This document shows, in pieces, positions 21,142-30,009 of a stretch of DNA of 40,345 nucleotides. Source of the DNA: Nocardia abscessus NBRC 100374 (lineage in GTDB: Bacteria > Actinomycetota > Actinomycetes > Mycobacteriales > Mycobacteriaceae); the NCBI RefSeq assembly GCF_000308455.1, contig NZ_BAFP01000056.1, positions 1 to 40,345 of the forward strand. Reading direction: 5' to 3'. Under the pieces are notes generated by a model. The model had not been told where the DNA came from and made no database searches. It saw only the letters and a list, made by a program, of their open reading frames with translations. Within the stretch, counting starts at the first letter, position 1, and every line of letters begins with the position of its first letter. A program made the translations under genes and the position numbers.

Positions 21142-24093
21142 ATGGTGAAGTTGAGTGCGAAGGATGTGGTCGGCTCGGTGCAGCGGTTGATGGCGACCGC
21201 GCAGAACGGCCTGGAGGTCATCCGCTTCGGCGGGCTGACCCACGACGTCGCGTCGTCTCCGTTCGAGGTAGTGGAGCGCAGGCGCATGTACCGGTTGCGC
21301 CATTACTTCCCCGACGACACCACGCCGGGGCGCCCGGTGGCCCTGCTGGTGCCGCCGCTGATGGTGAATGCCGACATCTGGGACGTGAACGCCGAAGACG
21401 GCGCCGTCGGCATCCTGCACCGCGGCGGCGTCGACTGCTGGGTCGTCGACTTCGGCTCGCCCGCGAGTGAGGAGGGCGGCTGGCAACGCGACCTCGCCGA
21501 CCACGTGCTGGCCGTCAACAGCGCCATCGACACCGTCAACGAGGCCACCGGCAGCGGCGTGCATCTGATGGGCTACTCGCAGGGCGGCATGTTCGCCTAC
21601 CAGACTGCCGCCTACCGGTACGGCAAAGGCGTGGACAGCATCGTGACGTTCGGCAGCCCGGTCGACATCGTCGCGGGCATGCCGTTCGGGCTGCCCTACG
21701 GCATGGTTTCCGACGTCGCCGACTTCCTGGCCGACCACGTGGTCACCCGGCTGCCGATCACCGACTCCATGGTGCGGATCGGCTTCCAGCTGCTGGACCC
21801 GGTGAAGACGGCCAAGTCCAGGATCGACTTCCTCCGGCAGCTGCACGACCGCGAGGCGCTGCTGCCGAAGGAGCGCCAGCGCCGCTTCCTCAACAGCGAC
21901 GGCTGGGTCGGTTACGCGGGCCCGGCCGCGGCGGATCTGCTCAAGCAGTTCGTCGCGCACAACCGGCTGATGCTCGGCGGTTTCGTGATCCGCGACCACC
22001 CGATCTCGCTGGCCGAGCTGAAATGCCCGATCCTGGCGTTCGTCGGCGAGGTCGACGACATCGGACAGCCCGCCGCGGTGCGCGGCATCGTGCGCGCCGC
22101 GCCGAACGCGGAGGTCTACGAGGCGACGTTGGTCGCCGGGCACTTCGGGCTGGTGGCCGGAAGCACGGCCACCAACCACACCTGGCCGCTGGTGCGGCAG
22201 TGGCTCGAGTGGATGAACGGCGACAAGCCGCTGCCTGCCGAGATCGTGCCGATGACCGAGCACGTGCCGAGCAACCGCCCCCGGTCGGCGGCGACCCGGG
22301 TGGTGCACACCGCCGCGACGCTCGCGGAGGCGGGCACCGGTGTGGGCAAGGCGCTCGAGGGCATCGCGAACAACACGGTGCGCGGATCGATCGAGCTGGC
22401 CGGCGAAGCCGCGCGGGCACTGCCCAGGCTGACCCGCCTCGGCATGATCCAGCCGCACACCCGGGTATCGCTCGGCCGGTTGCTCGCCGAGCAGACGCGG
22501 CGCGCGCCGCAGCGCGACCTGTTCCTGTTCGACGACCGGGTGCACACCAACGCGGCGGTCAACACGCGCATAGACAACGTGGTGCGCGGCCTCATCTCGG
22601 TGGGCGTGCGCCCCGCCATGCGGGTCGGCGTGGTGATGGAGACCCGGCCCAGCGCGCTGGCCTCCGTCGCGGCGCTGTCGCGACTGGGCGCGGTGGCGGT
22701 ACTGCTGGCCCCGAACAGCGAACTGAGCCGCGCGATCGAGCTGACCGGCGTGGAGGTCCTGATCTCCGATCCGGAGAACCTGCGGCAGGCCGCCGCGACC
22801 AGCGCCAAGGTGCTGGTGCTCGGCGGTGGCGACACGCGCGAACTCGCGCTGCCCGCGAGCGACCGTTTGATCGACCTCGAGAAGATCGATCCGGCGCAGG
22901 TGCGGGTGCCCGCGTGGTACCGGCCCGATCCGGGCTTGGCGCGGGAGCTGGCGTTCGTGCTCGTCACCGGCACCGGCGAGCGGCTGGAGACGAAGTACAT
23001 CACCAACCATCGCTGGGCGCTGTCGGCCTTCGGCACCGCGACCACGGCCGATCTCGATCGCCGCGACACGGTGTACTGCCTTGCGCCGCTGCATCATTCG
23101 TCCGGGTTGCTGGTGAGTCTCGGCGGGGCGGTCGCGGGCGGAAGCCGGATCGCGCTGGCCAGGTCGCTGGACCCGGAGCGCTTCGCCGAGGAGGTGCACC
23201 GCTACGGCGTCACGGTGGTCACCTACACCTGGACCATGCTGCGCGACATCCTCGACGCCGAGGTGTTCCCGTCCGGCCATCGCCACCCGATCCGGTTGTT
23301 CATCGGGTCCGGTATGCCCGCGGGGCTGTGGCGGCGTACCGTCGAGCAGTTCGATCCCGCCCGGGTGCTGGAGTTCTACGCCTCGATCGAAGGCGACGTG
23401 GTGCTGGCGAATGTGGCCGGTGTGAAGCGCGGGTGCAAGGGCAGGCCGGTTCCCGGCACGGCGAAGGTGGAGCTTGTCGCCTTCGACCCGCTCACCGAAC
23501 GCATCCTGGTCGACGGATCCGGCTTCGCTCGGCGCTGCGCGGACAACGAGGTGGGTCTGCTGATCGGCAAAGCCTCCGACGGCGTCGACCTCTCGGCGGG
23601 CGGGCTGCGCGGGGTCTTCACGGCGGGCGACTCGTGGATGCCGACGGAGAATCTGTTCCGTCGCGACGGCGACGGCGACTACTGGCTGGTCGACCGCACC
23701 GACACGGTGATCCACACTCGCCGAGGGCCGGTGTTCGGTCAGCCGATCGTCGACGTGCTCAACGACATCACCGCGGTCGACATGGAAGTCACCTTCGGAC
23801 TCAACGTCGGCGACCACTGCCTCGCGGCGGCGGCGGTGAGCGTGCGCGATGGTTTCCGGCTGGAACCGAAGGATGTGACCGAGGCGTTGCGCGCACTGGA
23901 ACCGGATCAGCGGCCCGACCTGGTGTACGTGGTGGACGATATCCCGCGCAGCCCGTCCTTCCGCCCCTCCGCCCGGGCGGTGCAGGCGGCGGGCCGTCCG
24001 GAACCGGGGCCGGACACCTGGTGGTACAACCGCGCGTCGGACGTCTACGAGATCCTCACCGACGACCAGGCGCGCACGCTGCTGGGTGACTGA
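21142..24093 (+). CDS. Fused alpha/beta hydrolase (PHA-synthase-like) and acyl-CoA synthetase (AMP-binding) protein
   Basis: The 983-residue protein has an alpha/beta-hydrolase half (about 1-370) with nucleophile S146 in GYSQGG, a VDD segment and a GHFG histidine. An AMP-binding half (about 450-970) follows. M. tuberculosis Rv1683 has the same fusion and neighbourhood. The hydrolase half looks active and resembles PHA synthases or lipases. The synthetase half is degenerate: the ATP loop reads VTGTGERLETK (608-618) instead of the usual Ser/Thr/Gly-rich TSGTTGxPK. The C-terminal catalytic lysine is missing (IPRSPSFRPSAR, 934-945). D830 and R852 of the core motifs remain. A role in storage-lipid or acyl turnover is likely but unproven. 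ATG 21142 follows AGGAG, and a CRP-type site lies just upstream. Confidence 0.88.
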   Translation: MVKLSAKDVVGSVQRLMATAQNGLEVIRFGGLTHDVASSPFEVVERRRMYRLRHYFPDDTTPGRPVALLVPPLMVNADIWDVNAEDGAVGILHRGGVDCWVVDFGSPASEEGGWQRDLADHVLAVNSAIDTVNEATGSGVHLMGYSQGGMFAYQTAAYRYGKGVDSIVTFGSPVDIVAGMPFGLPYGMVSDVADFLADHVVTRLPITDSMVRIGFQLLDPVKTAKSRIDFLRQLHDREALLPKERQRRFLNSDGWVGYAGPAAADLLKQFVAHNRLMLGGFVIRDHPISLAELKCPILAFVGEVDDIGQPAAVRGIVRAAPNAEVYEATLVAGHFGLVAGSTATNHTWPLVRQWLEWMNGDKPLPAEIVPMTEHVPSNRPRSAATRVVHTAATLAEAGTGVGKALEGIANNTVRGSIELAGEAARALPRLTRLGMIQPHTRVSLGRLLAEQTRRAPQRDLFLFDDRVHTNAAVNTRIDNVVRGLISVGVRPAMRVGVVMETRPSALASVAALSRLGAVAVLLAPNSELSRAIELTGVEVLISDPENLRQAAATSAKVLVLGGGDTRELALPASDRLIDLEKIDPAQVRVPAWYRPDPGLARELAFVLVTGTGERLETKYITNHRWALSAFGTATTADLDRRDTVYCLAPLHHSSGLLVSLGGAVAGGSRIALARSLDPERFAEEVHRYGVTVVTYTWTMLRDILDAEVFPSGHRHPIRLFIGSGMPAGLWRRTVEQFDPARVLEFYASIEGDVVLANVAGVKRGCKGRPVPGTAKVELVAFDPLTERILVDGSGFARRCADNEVGLLIGKASDGVDLSAGGLRGVFTAGDSWMPTENLFRRDGDGDYWLVDRTDTVIHTRRGPVFGQPIVDVLNDITAVDMEVTFGLNVGDHCLAAAAVSVRDGFRLEPKDVTEALRALEPDQRPDLVYVVDDIPRSPSFRPSARAVQAAGRPEPGPDTWWYNRASDVYEILTDDQARTLLGD

Positions 24094-24143
24094 CTCGATT
24101 CACGTTGCCGAAGCGCCGGATTCACCGACCGATGGCATAGTGA

Positions 24144-24749
24144 GTGTCTGTGCGAACGAGCCTCATTTACCGCAACGGGACCGTCTACGAGGTCCTGATG
24201 CGTGGGTTGTACGGCAAGCACTACACGGCTCGGTATCGCGCTATCGCGGAACTGGTCCCGCAGGGGGCGAGCGTGGTCGACCTGTGCTGCGGACCGGCCA
24301 CGCTGTACACCCGTTATCTGCGTCACAAGTCGGTCGACTACATCGGGCTCGATCTCAACGAGCGCTTCGTCGCGCGGGTGAACGAAGCGGGCGGGCGGGG
24401 CGAAGTCTGGAATTTACGTGCCGAGGACGCGCTGCCCACCGCCGACTACGTCATCATGCAGGCCAGCCTTTACCACTTCCTCCCCGATCCGCAGCCCCTC
24501 ATCGATCGGATGCTCGCCGCGGCCACCCGGCAGGTGATCGTCGCCGAGCCGATCCGCAACCTGGCGACCAGCGACAACCCGCTCCTGGCCACGATCGGCA
24601 AGCGGTTCACCGACGCGGGCGACGGCGAGCAGGCGCACCGTTTCACGGAGCGGACGCTGGACGCGCTCTTCACCGCGTACGAACCGCGAGTGGCCCGCCA
24701 GGCCCTCATCGCGGGCGGCCGGGAGAAGCTCTACGTGCTCACCGCGTGA
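24144..24749 (+). CDS. Class I SAM-dependent methyltransferase
   Basis: The roughly 200-residue protein has the Rossmann SAM-binding motif SVVDLCCGPATLY and the acidic end of strand 2 in YIGLDLNERF. Helix and strand 4 are in DYVIMQASLYHFLPDP. It resembles small-molecule or lipid methyltransferases; the substrate is not recognisable. Start GTG 24144 is uncertain. A second GTG at 24150 lies 9 nt after a -10-like CATAGT (24136-24141), so a leaderless start there is possible. It is 50 bp downstream of the fusion gene on the same strand and converges with the aminotransferase gene. Confidence 0.75.
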   Translation: MSVRTSLIYRNGTVYEVLMRGLYGKHYTARYRAIAELVPQGASVVDLCCGPATLYTRYLRHKSVDYIGLDLNERFVARVNEAGGRGEVWNLRAEDALPTADYVIMQASLYHFLPDPQPLIDRMLAAATRQVIVAEPIRNLATSDNPLLATIGKRFTDAGDGEQAHRFTERTLDALFTAYEPRVARQALIAGGREKLYVLTA

Positions 24750-24779
24750 CGCCGGCGCCGCGCAACGCGACGGCACCGG

Positions 24780-25919
24780 TCACACGGTGAACGCGGTGAC
24801 CGCGTCGACCACGCGCGCTACCTGCGCGTCGCTGAGATCCGGCCACAGCGGCAGGCGGACGACGGTTCCGGAGAACTCGGCGCTGCGCGCGCACGGCCGC
24901 GGTGTGCGGCCCAGCTTGAAGCCCGCCGGGCTGGAATCCAGCGGAATGTAGTGGAACGGCGCGGAGATGCCCCGTGCGGCCAAGTGTGCGATGAGGTCGT
25001 CGCGGCGGCGCTCGGTCGGGGTGCGCAGGTAGTACAGGTGCGCGGTGTGCCCGCGATCGGCCGGTACGGACATCAGGCGAACGTCGTTGCGCTCGGCCCA
25101 GTCCGGCAGGGCGGCGGCGTAGGCGTCCCAGACCCGGTGCCGACCGGTCTGGATGGTGTCGAACTCGTCCAGTTGCGCGTCGAGCACGGCCGCGTTCAGC
25201 TCGCTGGGCAGATAGCTGGAGCCGATGTCCTGCCAGGAATACTTGTCCACTGCCCCGCGCAGGAACCGGGCCCGGTCGGTGCCCTTCTCCCGGATGATCT
25301 CCGCGCGCGCCATCAGGATCTCGTCGGTGAGCAGCAGCGCGCCTCCCTCGCCGCAGTGCACGTTCTTGGTGTCGTGGAAGCTGAGCGTGCCCATCGTGCC
25401 GATGGTGCCCAGCGGCCTGCCGCGCCAGGTGCCGCCGAGTCCGTGCGCGTTGTCCTCGACCACGGCGAAACCGTGCGCGTTCGCCAGGGCCAGCAGTCCG
25501 GCCATGTCCGCGGCGACGCCACCGTAGTGGATGACGACCACGGCCTTCGTCCGCTCGCTGAGCACGGCGGCCACCGACTCCGGGTCCAGGTTTCCGGTGG
25601 CCGGATCGATGTCGGCGAAGACGCAGGTGGCGCCACGCAGGGCCATCGAGGTGGCGGTGGAGGTGAACGCGAAGCTGGGCACGATCACTTCGTCGTCGGG
25701 GCCCAGCTCGAGCAGCAGGCCCGCCATCTCCAGCGCGGAGGTGCACGAGGTGGTGAGCAGGGCGTGCGGTGCGCCTGTGATCACCTTCAGCTTCGCGGTG
25801 GCCGCCGCGGTGAACTGGCCGTCGCCGTGGCTGTGGTCGGAGGCCAGCACGGCCTCCAGGTTCGCTAGTTCCCGGCGCGCCCGGAACGGGCGGCTGAAGA
25901 TGACGCGGTCAGTGCTCAA
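24780..25919 (-). CDS. DegT/DnrJ/EryC1 sugar aminotransferase, WecE/RffA-like
   Basis: This PLP enzyme is expected to aminate a nucleotide 4-keto-6-deoxysugar; WecE makes dTDP-4-amino-4,6-dideoxygalactose. The 379-residue protein shows GDGQFT, TTSCTSALEMA, PSFAFTSTAT, and the internal lysine K185 in SFHDTKN followed by GEGGALLLTDE. It also has IREKGTDRARFLRGAVDKYSWQDIG-type sequence, closely following E. coli WecE. The start is probably TTG 25919, overlapping the upstream glycosyltransferase gene by 11 nt, so the two form an operon. No sugar dehydratase is encoded nearby, so the ketosugar must come from elsewhere. The precise sugar is inferred. Confidence 0.85.
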   Translation of the reverse strand: MSTDRVIFSRPFRARRELANLEAVLASDHSHGDGQFTAAATAKLKVITGAPHALLTTSCTSALEMAGLLLELGPDDEVIVPSFAFTSTATSMALRGATCVFADIDPATGNLDPESVAAVLSERTKAVVVIHYGGVAADMAGLLALANAHGFAVVEDNAHGLGGTWRGRPLGTIGTMGTLSFHDTKNVHCGEGGALLLTDEILMARAEIIREKGTDRARFLRGAVDKYSWQDIGSSYLPSELNAAVLDAQLDEFDTIQTGRHRVWDAYAAALPDWAERNDVRLMSVPADRGHTAHLYYLRTPTERRRDDLIAHLAARGISAPFHYIPLDSSPAGFKLGRTPRPCARSAEFSGTVVRLPLWPDLSDAQVARVVDAVTAFTV

Positions 25920-27009
25920 CCCGGTCGGTCCCCCTGCTGGCGGTGGCGGCGGTCAGTGGCGAAGTATCGGCCGGACGCGGGGTCGGCGTCTCGACAGTGA
26001 GGTAGAGCGGTTTGCCCACCAGGATGTGCAATGCGACGCCGAGGTACTCGGCGATGAGCCCGAGGGAGAACAGCACCGCACCGGAGCACAGCAGCAGCAC
26101 CACGATGGTGGAGGCCCAGCCTTCGGGGGCCCAGCCGTCGGTGGTCAGCGCTTCGAACACGACGATCGCGGCCATCACGACGCCTGCCAGCGCCAGCGTG
26201 ACGCCGAGCAGGCTCACCAGCCGCAGTCCGCGCGTGCCGCTGCACAGCACCATCTTCCAGAACAGCGAGAACAGGCGGCGGTAGTTGTAACCGGAGTCCT
26301 CCCTGCCCTCGGCGCGCAACACCACCGGAGCCTGCGCGACGGCGCCGACCACCCAGGTCAGCGCGACATCCAGGTAGACGCCGTTGGACGCGACCTCGGC
26401 GAGCTGCCTGCCGATGTCGCCGCGGATCAGCCGGTAGCTTTCGAACCGGGTGGAATCCGGGAACGCGAACAGCGTCGCGAGCACCAGCTTGGCTCCGCGC
26501 GAGGTCAGATTGCGCAGAAATCCGTGCGGCCTGGTATTGCTCGGCTTGGAGTAGACCAGGTCGGCGCGCTGCGCCAGCGCGGTGTCCAGGAACGTGCTGA
26601 TGAAACGGGGATCGTGCTGGCCGTCCTCGTCCATGGTGACGATCCAGTCACCGGCCGCGACCGACATCCCGGCGATCGTCGCGGCGTCCTGGCCGAAATT
26701 GCGGCTGAGCCAGACGGTGCGCACCGCGGGATAGGTCCGCTGCAGTTCCTGCAGTACCACGTCGGAACGGTCGGGGCCGTGGTCGTGCACCAGGATGATC
26801 TCGGTGACGGTGAACGTGGTGCCGCCGGGGGTCTCGACGGGACGCGTGAGATCGTGCAGCTCGGCGACCAGACCCGCGATCGTGTCCTCGCCCCGGTACA
26901 CCGGCACCACCACCGACACCCTGTGCGGCCGGTCCACGCCGGGCCGTGCCGGGTCACCGTTCGTCGCGGGGGCGCCGGAACGGAGTGCGCGGGCGGGAGG
27001 AATCGGCAT
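25909..27009 (-). CDS. Family 2 glycosyltransferase, polyprenyl-phosphate sugar synthase (GtrB/DPM1-like)
   Basis: The 366-residue protein has a cytosolic GT-A domain (about 30-250) with VSVVVPVYRGEDT, LVHDHGPDRS, LSRNFGQDAA and the metal motif TMDEDGQHDP. Two C-terminal transmembrane helices follow (about 270-295 and 305-330). This is the layout of GtrB-type enzymes that load a sugar onto undecaprenyl or decaprenyl phosphate. The usual DDGS-like motif reads VHDHGPDRS, which suggests an altered donor pocket. It shares an operon with the WecE-like aminotransferase and diverges from the first membrane glycosyltransferase module. I infer that it loads an aminosugar. The start ATG 27009 lacks a strong ribosome-binding site. 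Confidence 0.85.
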   Translation of the reverse strand: MPIPPARALRSGAPATNGDPARPGVDRPHRVSVVVPVYRGEDTIAGLVAELHDLTRPVETPGGTTFTVTEIILVHDHGPDRSDVVLQELQRTYPAVRTVWLSRNFGQDAATIAGMSVAAGDWIVTMDEDGQHDPRFISTFLDTALAQRADLVYSKPSNTRPHGFLRNLTSRGAKLVLATLFAFPDSTRFESYRLIRGDIGRQLAEVASNGVYLDVALTWVVGAVAQAPVVLRAEGREDSGYNYRRLFSLFWKMVLCSGTRGLRLVSLLGVTLALAGVVMAAIVVFEALTTDGWAPEGWASTIVVLLLCSGAVLFSLGLIAEYLGVALHILVGKPLYLTVETPTPRPADTSPLTAATASRGTDRVEH

Positions 27010-27176
27010 CAGCTGGATCGACTTTCGATGACGGTGCGTGCCGGTACTCGTTGCAGGACTGCAGAGCCCGAACCGCTGTGGACTCTAGCACGGGGCGACA
27101 CCCGGCCACCGGAGCAGCTGATCATGCCCTCATCTTGGCGGCGTCCACGACCGATGCCAAGCGGAGAGCCGCCCTG

Positions 27177-27182
27177 TAGGGT
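27177..27182 (+). promoter_or_regulatory. TAGGGT -10 box of module 1
   Basis: TAGGGT followed by nine bases and then GTG (27192) is the same arrangement as in front of module 2 at 29995. The intervening bases differ at only two positions. No Shine-Dalgarno sequence is present. The leader is very short or absent. Confidence 0.5.
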
Positions 27183-27191
27183 TTGGAACTC

Positions 27192-29450
27192 GTGACGGAC
27201 AGTGCAGTGCCCGGCTCGCGGCCGGATGTCTATTCGCGGCGAGATGTCTACCGTTGGGGGGTCATCACCGCGCTCGGAGTGGTCGCGGGTTACCTCGCTG
27301 TCCTGCTCGCCAACGCCCGGCATTTCTTCACCGACGACACCGAGTCGCAGTACACCTCGCTGTGGGTCGGCCTCGGCCGTGCGCTGCGGGCGGGCGAGTT
27401 CCCGGTCATGGTGCCCGAGCAGTGGATGGCGGGCAACAACACGATGGACGACGCGGGCCTGTTCAACCCGCCGCAGTTGCTGATCGATCTGATCGCTCCC
27501 TCGGTGGACAACGTCGCGCTGTACGCCACCGTCGTGAAGCTGATCTTCTCGATCATCGCCGCGCTCGGCGTCTACCGGATCTGCCTCGTCTACGGCGGGC
27601 GGCCGGCCTGGTCGGCGGTCGCGGGTATCGCGCTGCCGCTGACGGGCTTCTTCCTTTTCTTCGACGAGGCCAGCTGGATGACCGCGCTCACCGGCACCGC
27701 CTGGATGGTGCACGCCTGGGCCGCCTCGGTGCGCTACACGCGAGGGCTCGGCGGACCCATCCCGGTCTTCGTCTACCTGTATCTGACCATCTCGACGCAG
27801 TACATCTTCCCCGCGGTCGAAGCGGTGCTGATGCTGCTGGCGGTGGCCGTGGGCGAGCTGGTGTATCAGCGCAAGTGGCAGCCGGTGCTCCGGCTGACCC
27901 TCGCCGCGGGCTGCGCCGGACTCGCGGGCCTGCTGACCTTCTTGCCGTCGATGCTGTCGGCGAAGGTGACCTGGCGCGGCACCGCGCAGATCAACAACGA
28001 CCAGTTCCTCACGGTGCCGTGGTCGGAGTCGCTGAACGCCAGCCTGCCCAGTTCGCTGCCCGCGTTCAGTTCCTGGTGGGGTTACGTGCAACCGCTGCCG
28101 GTCACCTACATCGCGTGGTTCCTGATTCCCGCCCTGGCGTTCATCGACTGGCGCCGCGCGCGGGAGGCATGGCGGGAACTGAGCGCGGTCGCGATCTTCG
28201 CGATCATGATGCTGATGTGGACCGCGGGCCCGGGTTCGGTCGGACCGCTGCGCTGGCCGGCGCGTGTGCTGCCGATGCTGGCCATCGGCCTGCTCGTGCT
28301 GGTGTGCGTGCTGCTGGGCCGCTACGGGACGGTGCGCGATCCGAAGAATCGCGGTACAGCGGCGGGCGTGCTGATCCTGCTGCTGTGGGTGCGCTCGTTC
28401 TCCGCCGACCCGCACGACGCGATCTGGCACGTGATCGCGGCGCTCGCACTGGCCGCGCTGGCGGCGGGAGCGGTGTGGCTCGGGCGCACCAAGGGGACCG
28501 CGGCGGCGTGCGCGCTGACCATCGTCGCGATGTTCCCGATCGCCTATTTCCAGGTCGAGGCGGCGCAACCCACGCCGATGTCGTGGAACCTGCCTGCGAA
28601 GCGTTCCGTAGCGAAGACGGCGTTCCCGGATTTCGCGGGCAACACCATTCAGCTGGGCGATCGCGGACTGGTGCAGCCGCAGGACAAGAGCATCGAGGGC
28701 GCCTACGGCTCGCTCGTCTTCGGGAACTATGCCCGGGGGCTCGAACTGGATTACGTCAACGGCTACACCCCGAGCGGCCATTTCTACTTCGGCGAGATGC
28801 TGTGCATGCGCTGGGACGGCAGCGTCTGCCCGGACGCCTACCGGCGGATGTTCGCGCCGGAGCCGACCACTGGTCGGCCGCTGGTCGATCTGATGAATCT
28901 GGACCGTGTGGTGCTGCAGCGGGCGCTGTTCCCGGACGCGCCCGGCGAACCGGCACCGGAGGGCTGGAAGTGGGCCGACTACCCCGGACACGAGCGCTAC
29001 ATCGCGGTGCTGGAACGCGCGAACGGACCCATCTCTACGACGAACGGCCGCGTGACCGATGCCGAGAAGGTGAGCGCGACCTCGATCTCCGAAACCGACA
29101 CCACCAGCCGGGTGCGCGTGTCCTCGGCCGAAGGCGGCCGGGTCGTGTTCGCTCGGCTGGGCTGGCCCGGATATCGAGTCACGTTGAACGGCAACTCCGT
29201 TCCGATCACGACGGTCGCCAAGTCGTTCGTCGCCGTCGATGTCCCCGCGGGCACCCAGAACGCCGAACTCGTGCTGACCTGGCGTCCGCCCGGCTGGAAG
29301 ATCGGTATCGCTACCGCCGTGGCGGGTGTGCTCGGCATCGGCGTCCTGCAATGGCTCCATGTCCGGTCCCGGCGTCGCGACGAGCCGGAGGAGTCCGGCG
29401 ACGACAAGCGCGCCGAGCCGGATCGCGAGCTGGCGGACGTCGTTTCGTGA
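27192..29450 (+). CDS. Large polytopic membrane protein, GT-C/YfhO-like (module 1)
   Basis: The 752-residue protein has about ten to twelve predicted transmembrane helices in the first 460 residues. A soluble, probably extracytoplasmic domain follows, then one final helix (about 700-720) and a charged tail. After the first helix comes HFFTDDTESQY. An acidic pair in this first external loop is the typical catalytic or metal feature of GT-C glycosyltransferases using polyprenyl-phosphate sugars. It resembles YfhO-family proteins, but the family assignment is from pattern only. GTG 27192 is used because it follows the -10 box at the same distance as in the paralogue. The stop overlaps the GtrA-like gene. 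The acceptor is unknown; cell-envelope glycan is likely. Confidence 0.75.
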   Translation: MTDSAVPGSRPDVYSRRDVYRWGVITALGVVAGYLAVLLANARHFFTDDTESQYTSLWVGLGRALRAGEFPVMVPEQWMAGNNTMDDAGLFNPPQLLIDLIAPSVDNVALYATVVKLIFSIIAALGVYRICLVYGGRPAWSAVAGIALPLTGFFLFFDEASWMTALTGTAWMVHAWAASVRYTRGLGGPIPVFVYLYLTISTQYIFPAVEAVLMLLAVAVGELVYQRKWQPVLRLTLAAGCAGLAGLLTFLPSMLSAKVTWRGTAQINNDQFLTVPWSESLNASLPSSLPAFSSWWGYVQPLPVTYIAWFLIPALAFIDWRRAREAWRELSAVAIFAIMMLMWTAGPGSVGPLRWPARVLPMLAIGLLVLVCVLLGRYGTVRDPKNRGTAAGVLILLLWVRSFSADPHDAIWHVIAALALAALAAGAVWLGRTKGTAAACALTIVAMFPIAYFQVEAAQPTPMSWNLPAKRSVAKTAFPDFAGNTIQLGDRGLVQPQDKSIEGAYGSLVFGNYARGLELDYVNGYTPSGHFYFGEMLCMRWDGSVCPDAYRRMFAPEPTTGRPLVDLMNLDRVVLQRALFPDAPGEPAPEGWKWADYPGHERYIAVLERANGPISTTNGRVTDAEKVSATSISETDTTSRVRVSSAEGGRVVFARLGWPGYRVTLNGNSVPITTVAKSFVAVDVPAGTQNAELVLTWRPPGWKIGIATAVAGVLGIGVLQWLHVRSRRRDEPEESGDDKRAEPDRELADVVS

Positions 29451-29938
29451 AGACGAACGCGCGTGCGGTCGCCGCGGATGCCGACGCGATCAGCGACGAG
29501 CCCGCGGCGGGGCTTCTGATGCGGGTGGTGCGGCGACAAGAGGTCGCATTCGCTGTGGTCGGCGCGTGCAACACGCTGCTCGGCATCGCGCTGACCGTGG
29601 TGTGGCTGGCGGTGCTGGGCGACGCGTGGCCGCCCGCCGTCTCGGTCGTGCTGGCCTACGCCGTGGGCATCGTCGTCGCTTTCGTCCTGCACCGGACCCT
29701 CGTGTTCCGGGTCCGCGGCCGGGTGCTGCGCGACTTCGCGGGCTTCGTCGTCGTGAATTCCGGCGGGTTGCTGATGAACACCGTGCTGCTGTCGCTGGCG
29801 GTCTCGGTGCTGCACCTGCCGCGCATTCCGTCGGCCGTCGTGGTGATGGGCCTGGTCGCGGTCGCCAGTTTCTTCGGCCATCGCTACATCTCCTTCCGCC
29901 GTGGGCCGGAGGTGCGCTCCGCGAGCACGGCCGGGTAG
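29447..29938 (+). CDS. GtrA-family membrane protein (module 1)
   Basis: The 163-residue protein has four predicted transmembrane helices and the GtrA pattern: FAVVGACNTLLGIALT, FVLHRTLVFRVRGR, FVVVNSGGLLMN and the ending ASFFGHRYISF. GtrA proteins are thought to flip polyprenyl-phosphate sugars across the membrane or to assist the transferase. The GTG start overlaps the stop of the large membrane protein (GTGA), so both are made together. It is clearly paralogous to the gene at 32250. Confidence 0.88.
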   Translation: MKTNARAVAADADAISDEPAAGLLMRVVRRQEVAFAVVGACNTLLGIALTVVWLAVLGDAWPPAVSVVLAYAVGIVVAFVLHRTLVFRVRGRVLRDFAGFVVVNSGGLLMNTVLLSLAVSVLHLPRIPSAVVVMGLVAVASFFGHRYISFRRGPEVRSASTAG

Positions 29939-29994
29939 CGGTTTCCCGGACGGCGTCTCGGCACTGGTTTGCCGGAACGGCGCCGAGTTGGAGG

Positions 29995-30000
29995 TAGGGT
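29995..30000 (+). promoter_or_regulatory. TAGGGT -10 box of module 2
   Basis: TAGGGT lies 9 nt before GTG 30010, duplicating the arrangement at 27177. It shows that the duplication included the promoter, so module 2 can be expressed independently. Confidence 0.5.
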
Positions 30001-30009
30001 CTGGGACTC

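Noticed and set aside
21121..23817. An 898-codon open frame on the minus strand opposite the acyl-CoA synthetase fusion gene.
   Set aside because: The long frame follows from high GC at codon position 3 of the sense gene. Its product is rich in Arg, His, Asp and Val with no domain, and the sense strand has clear motifs.
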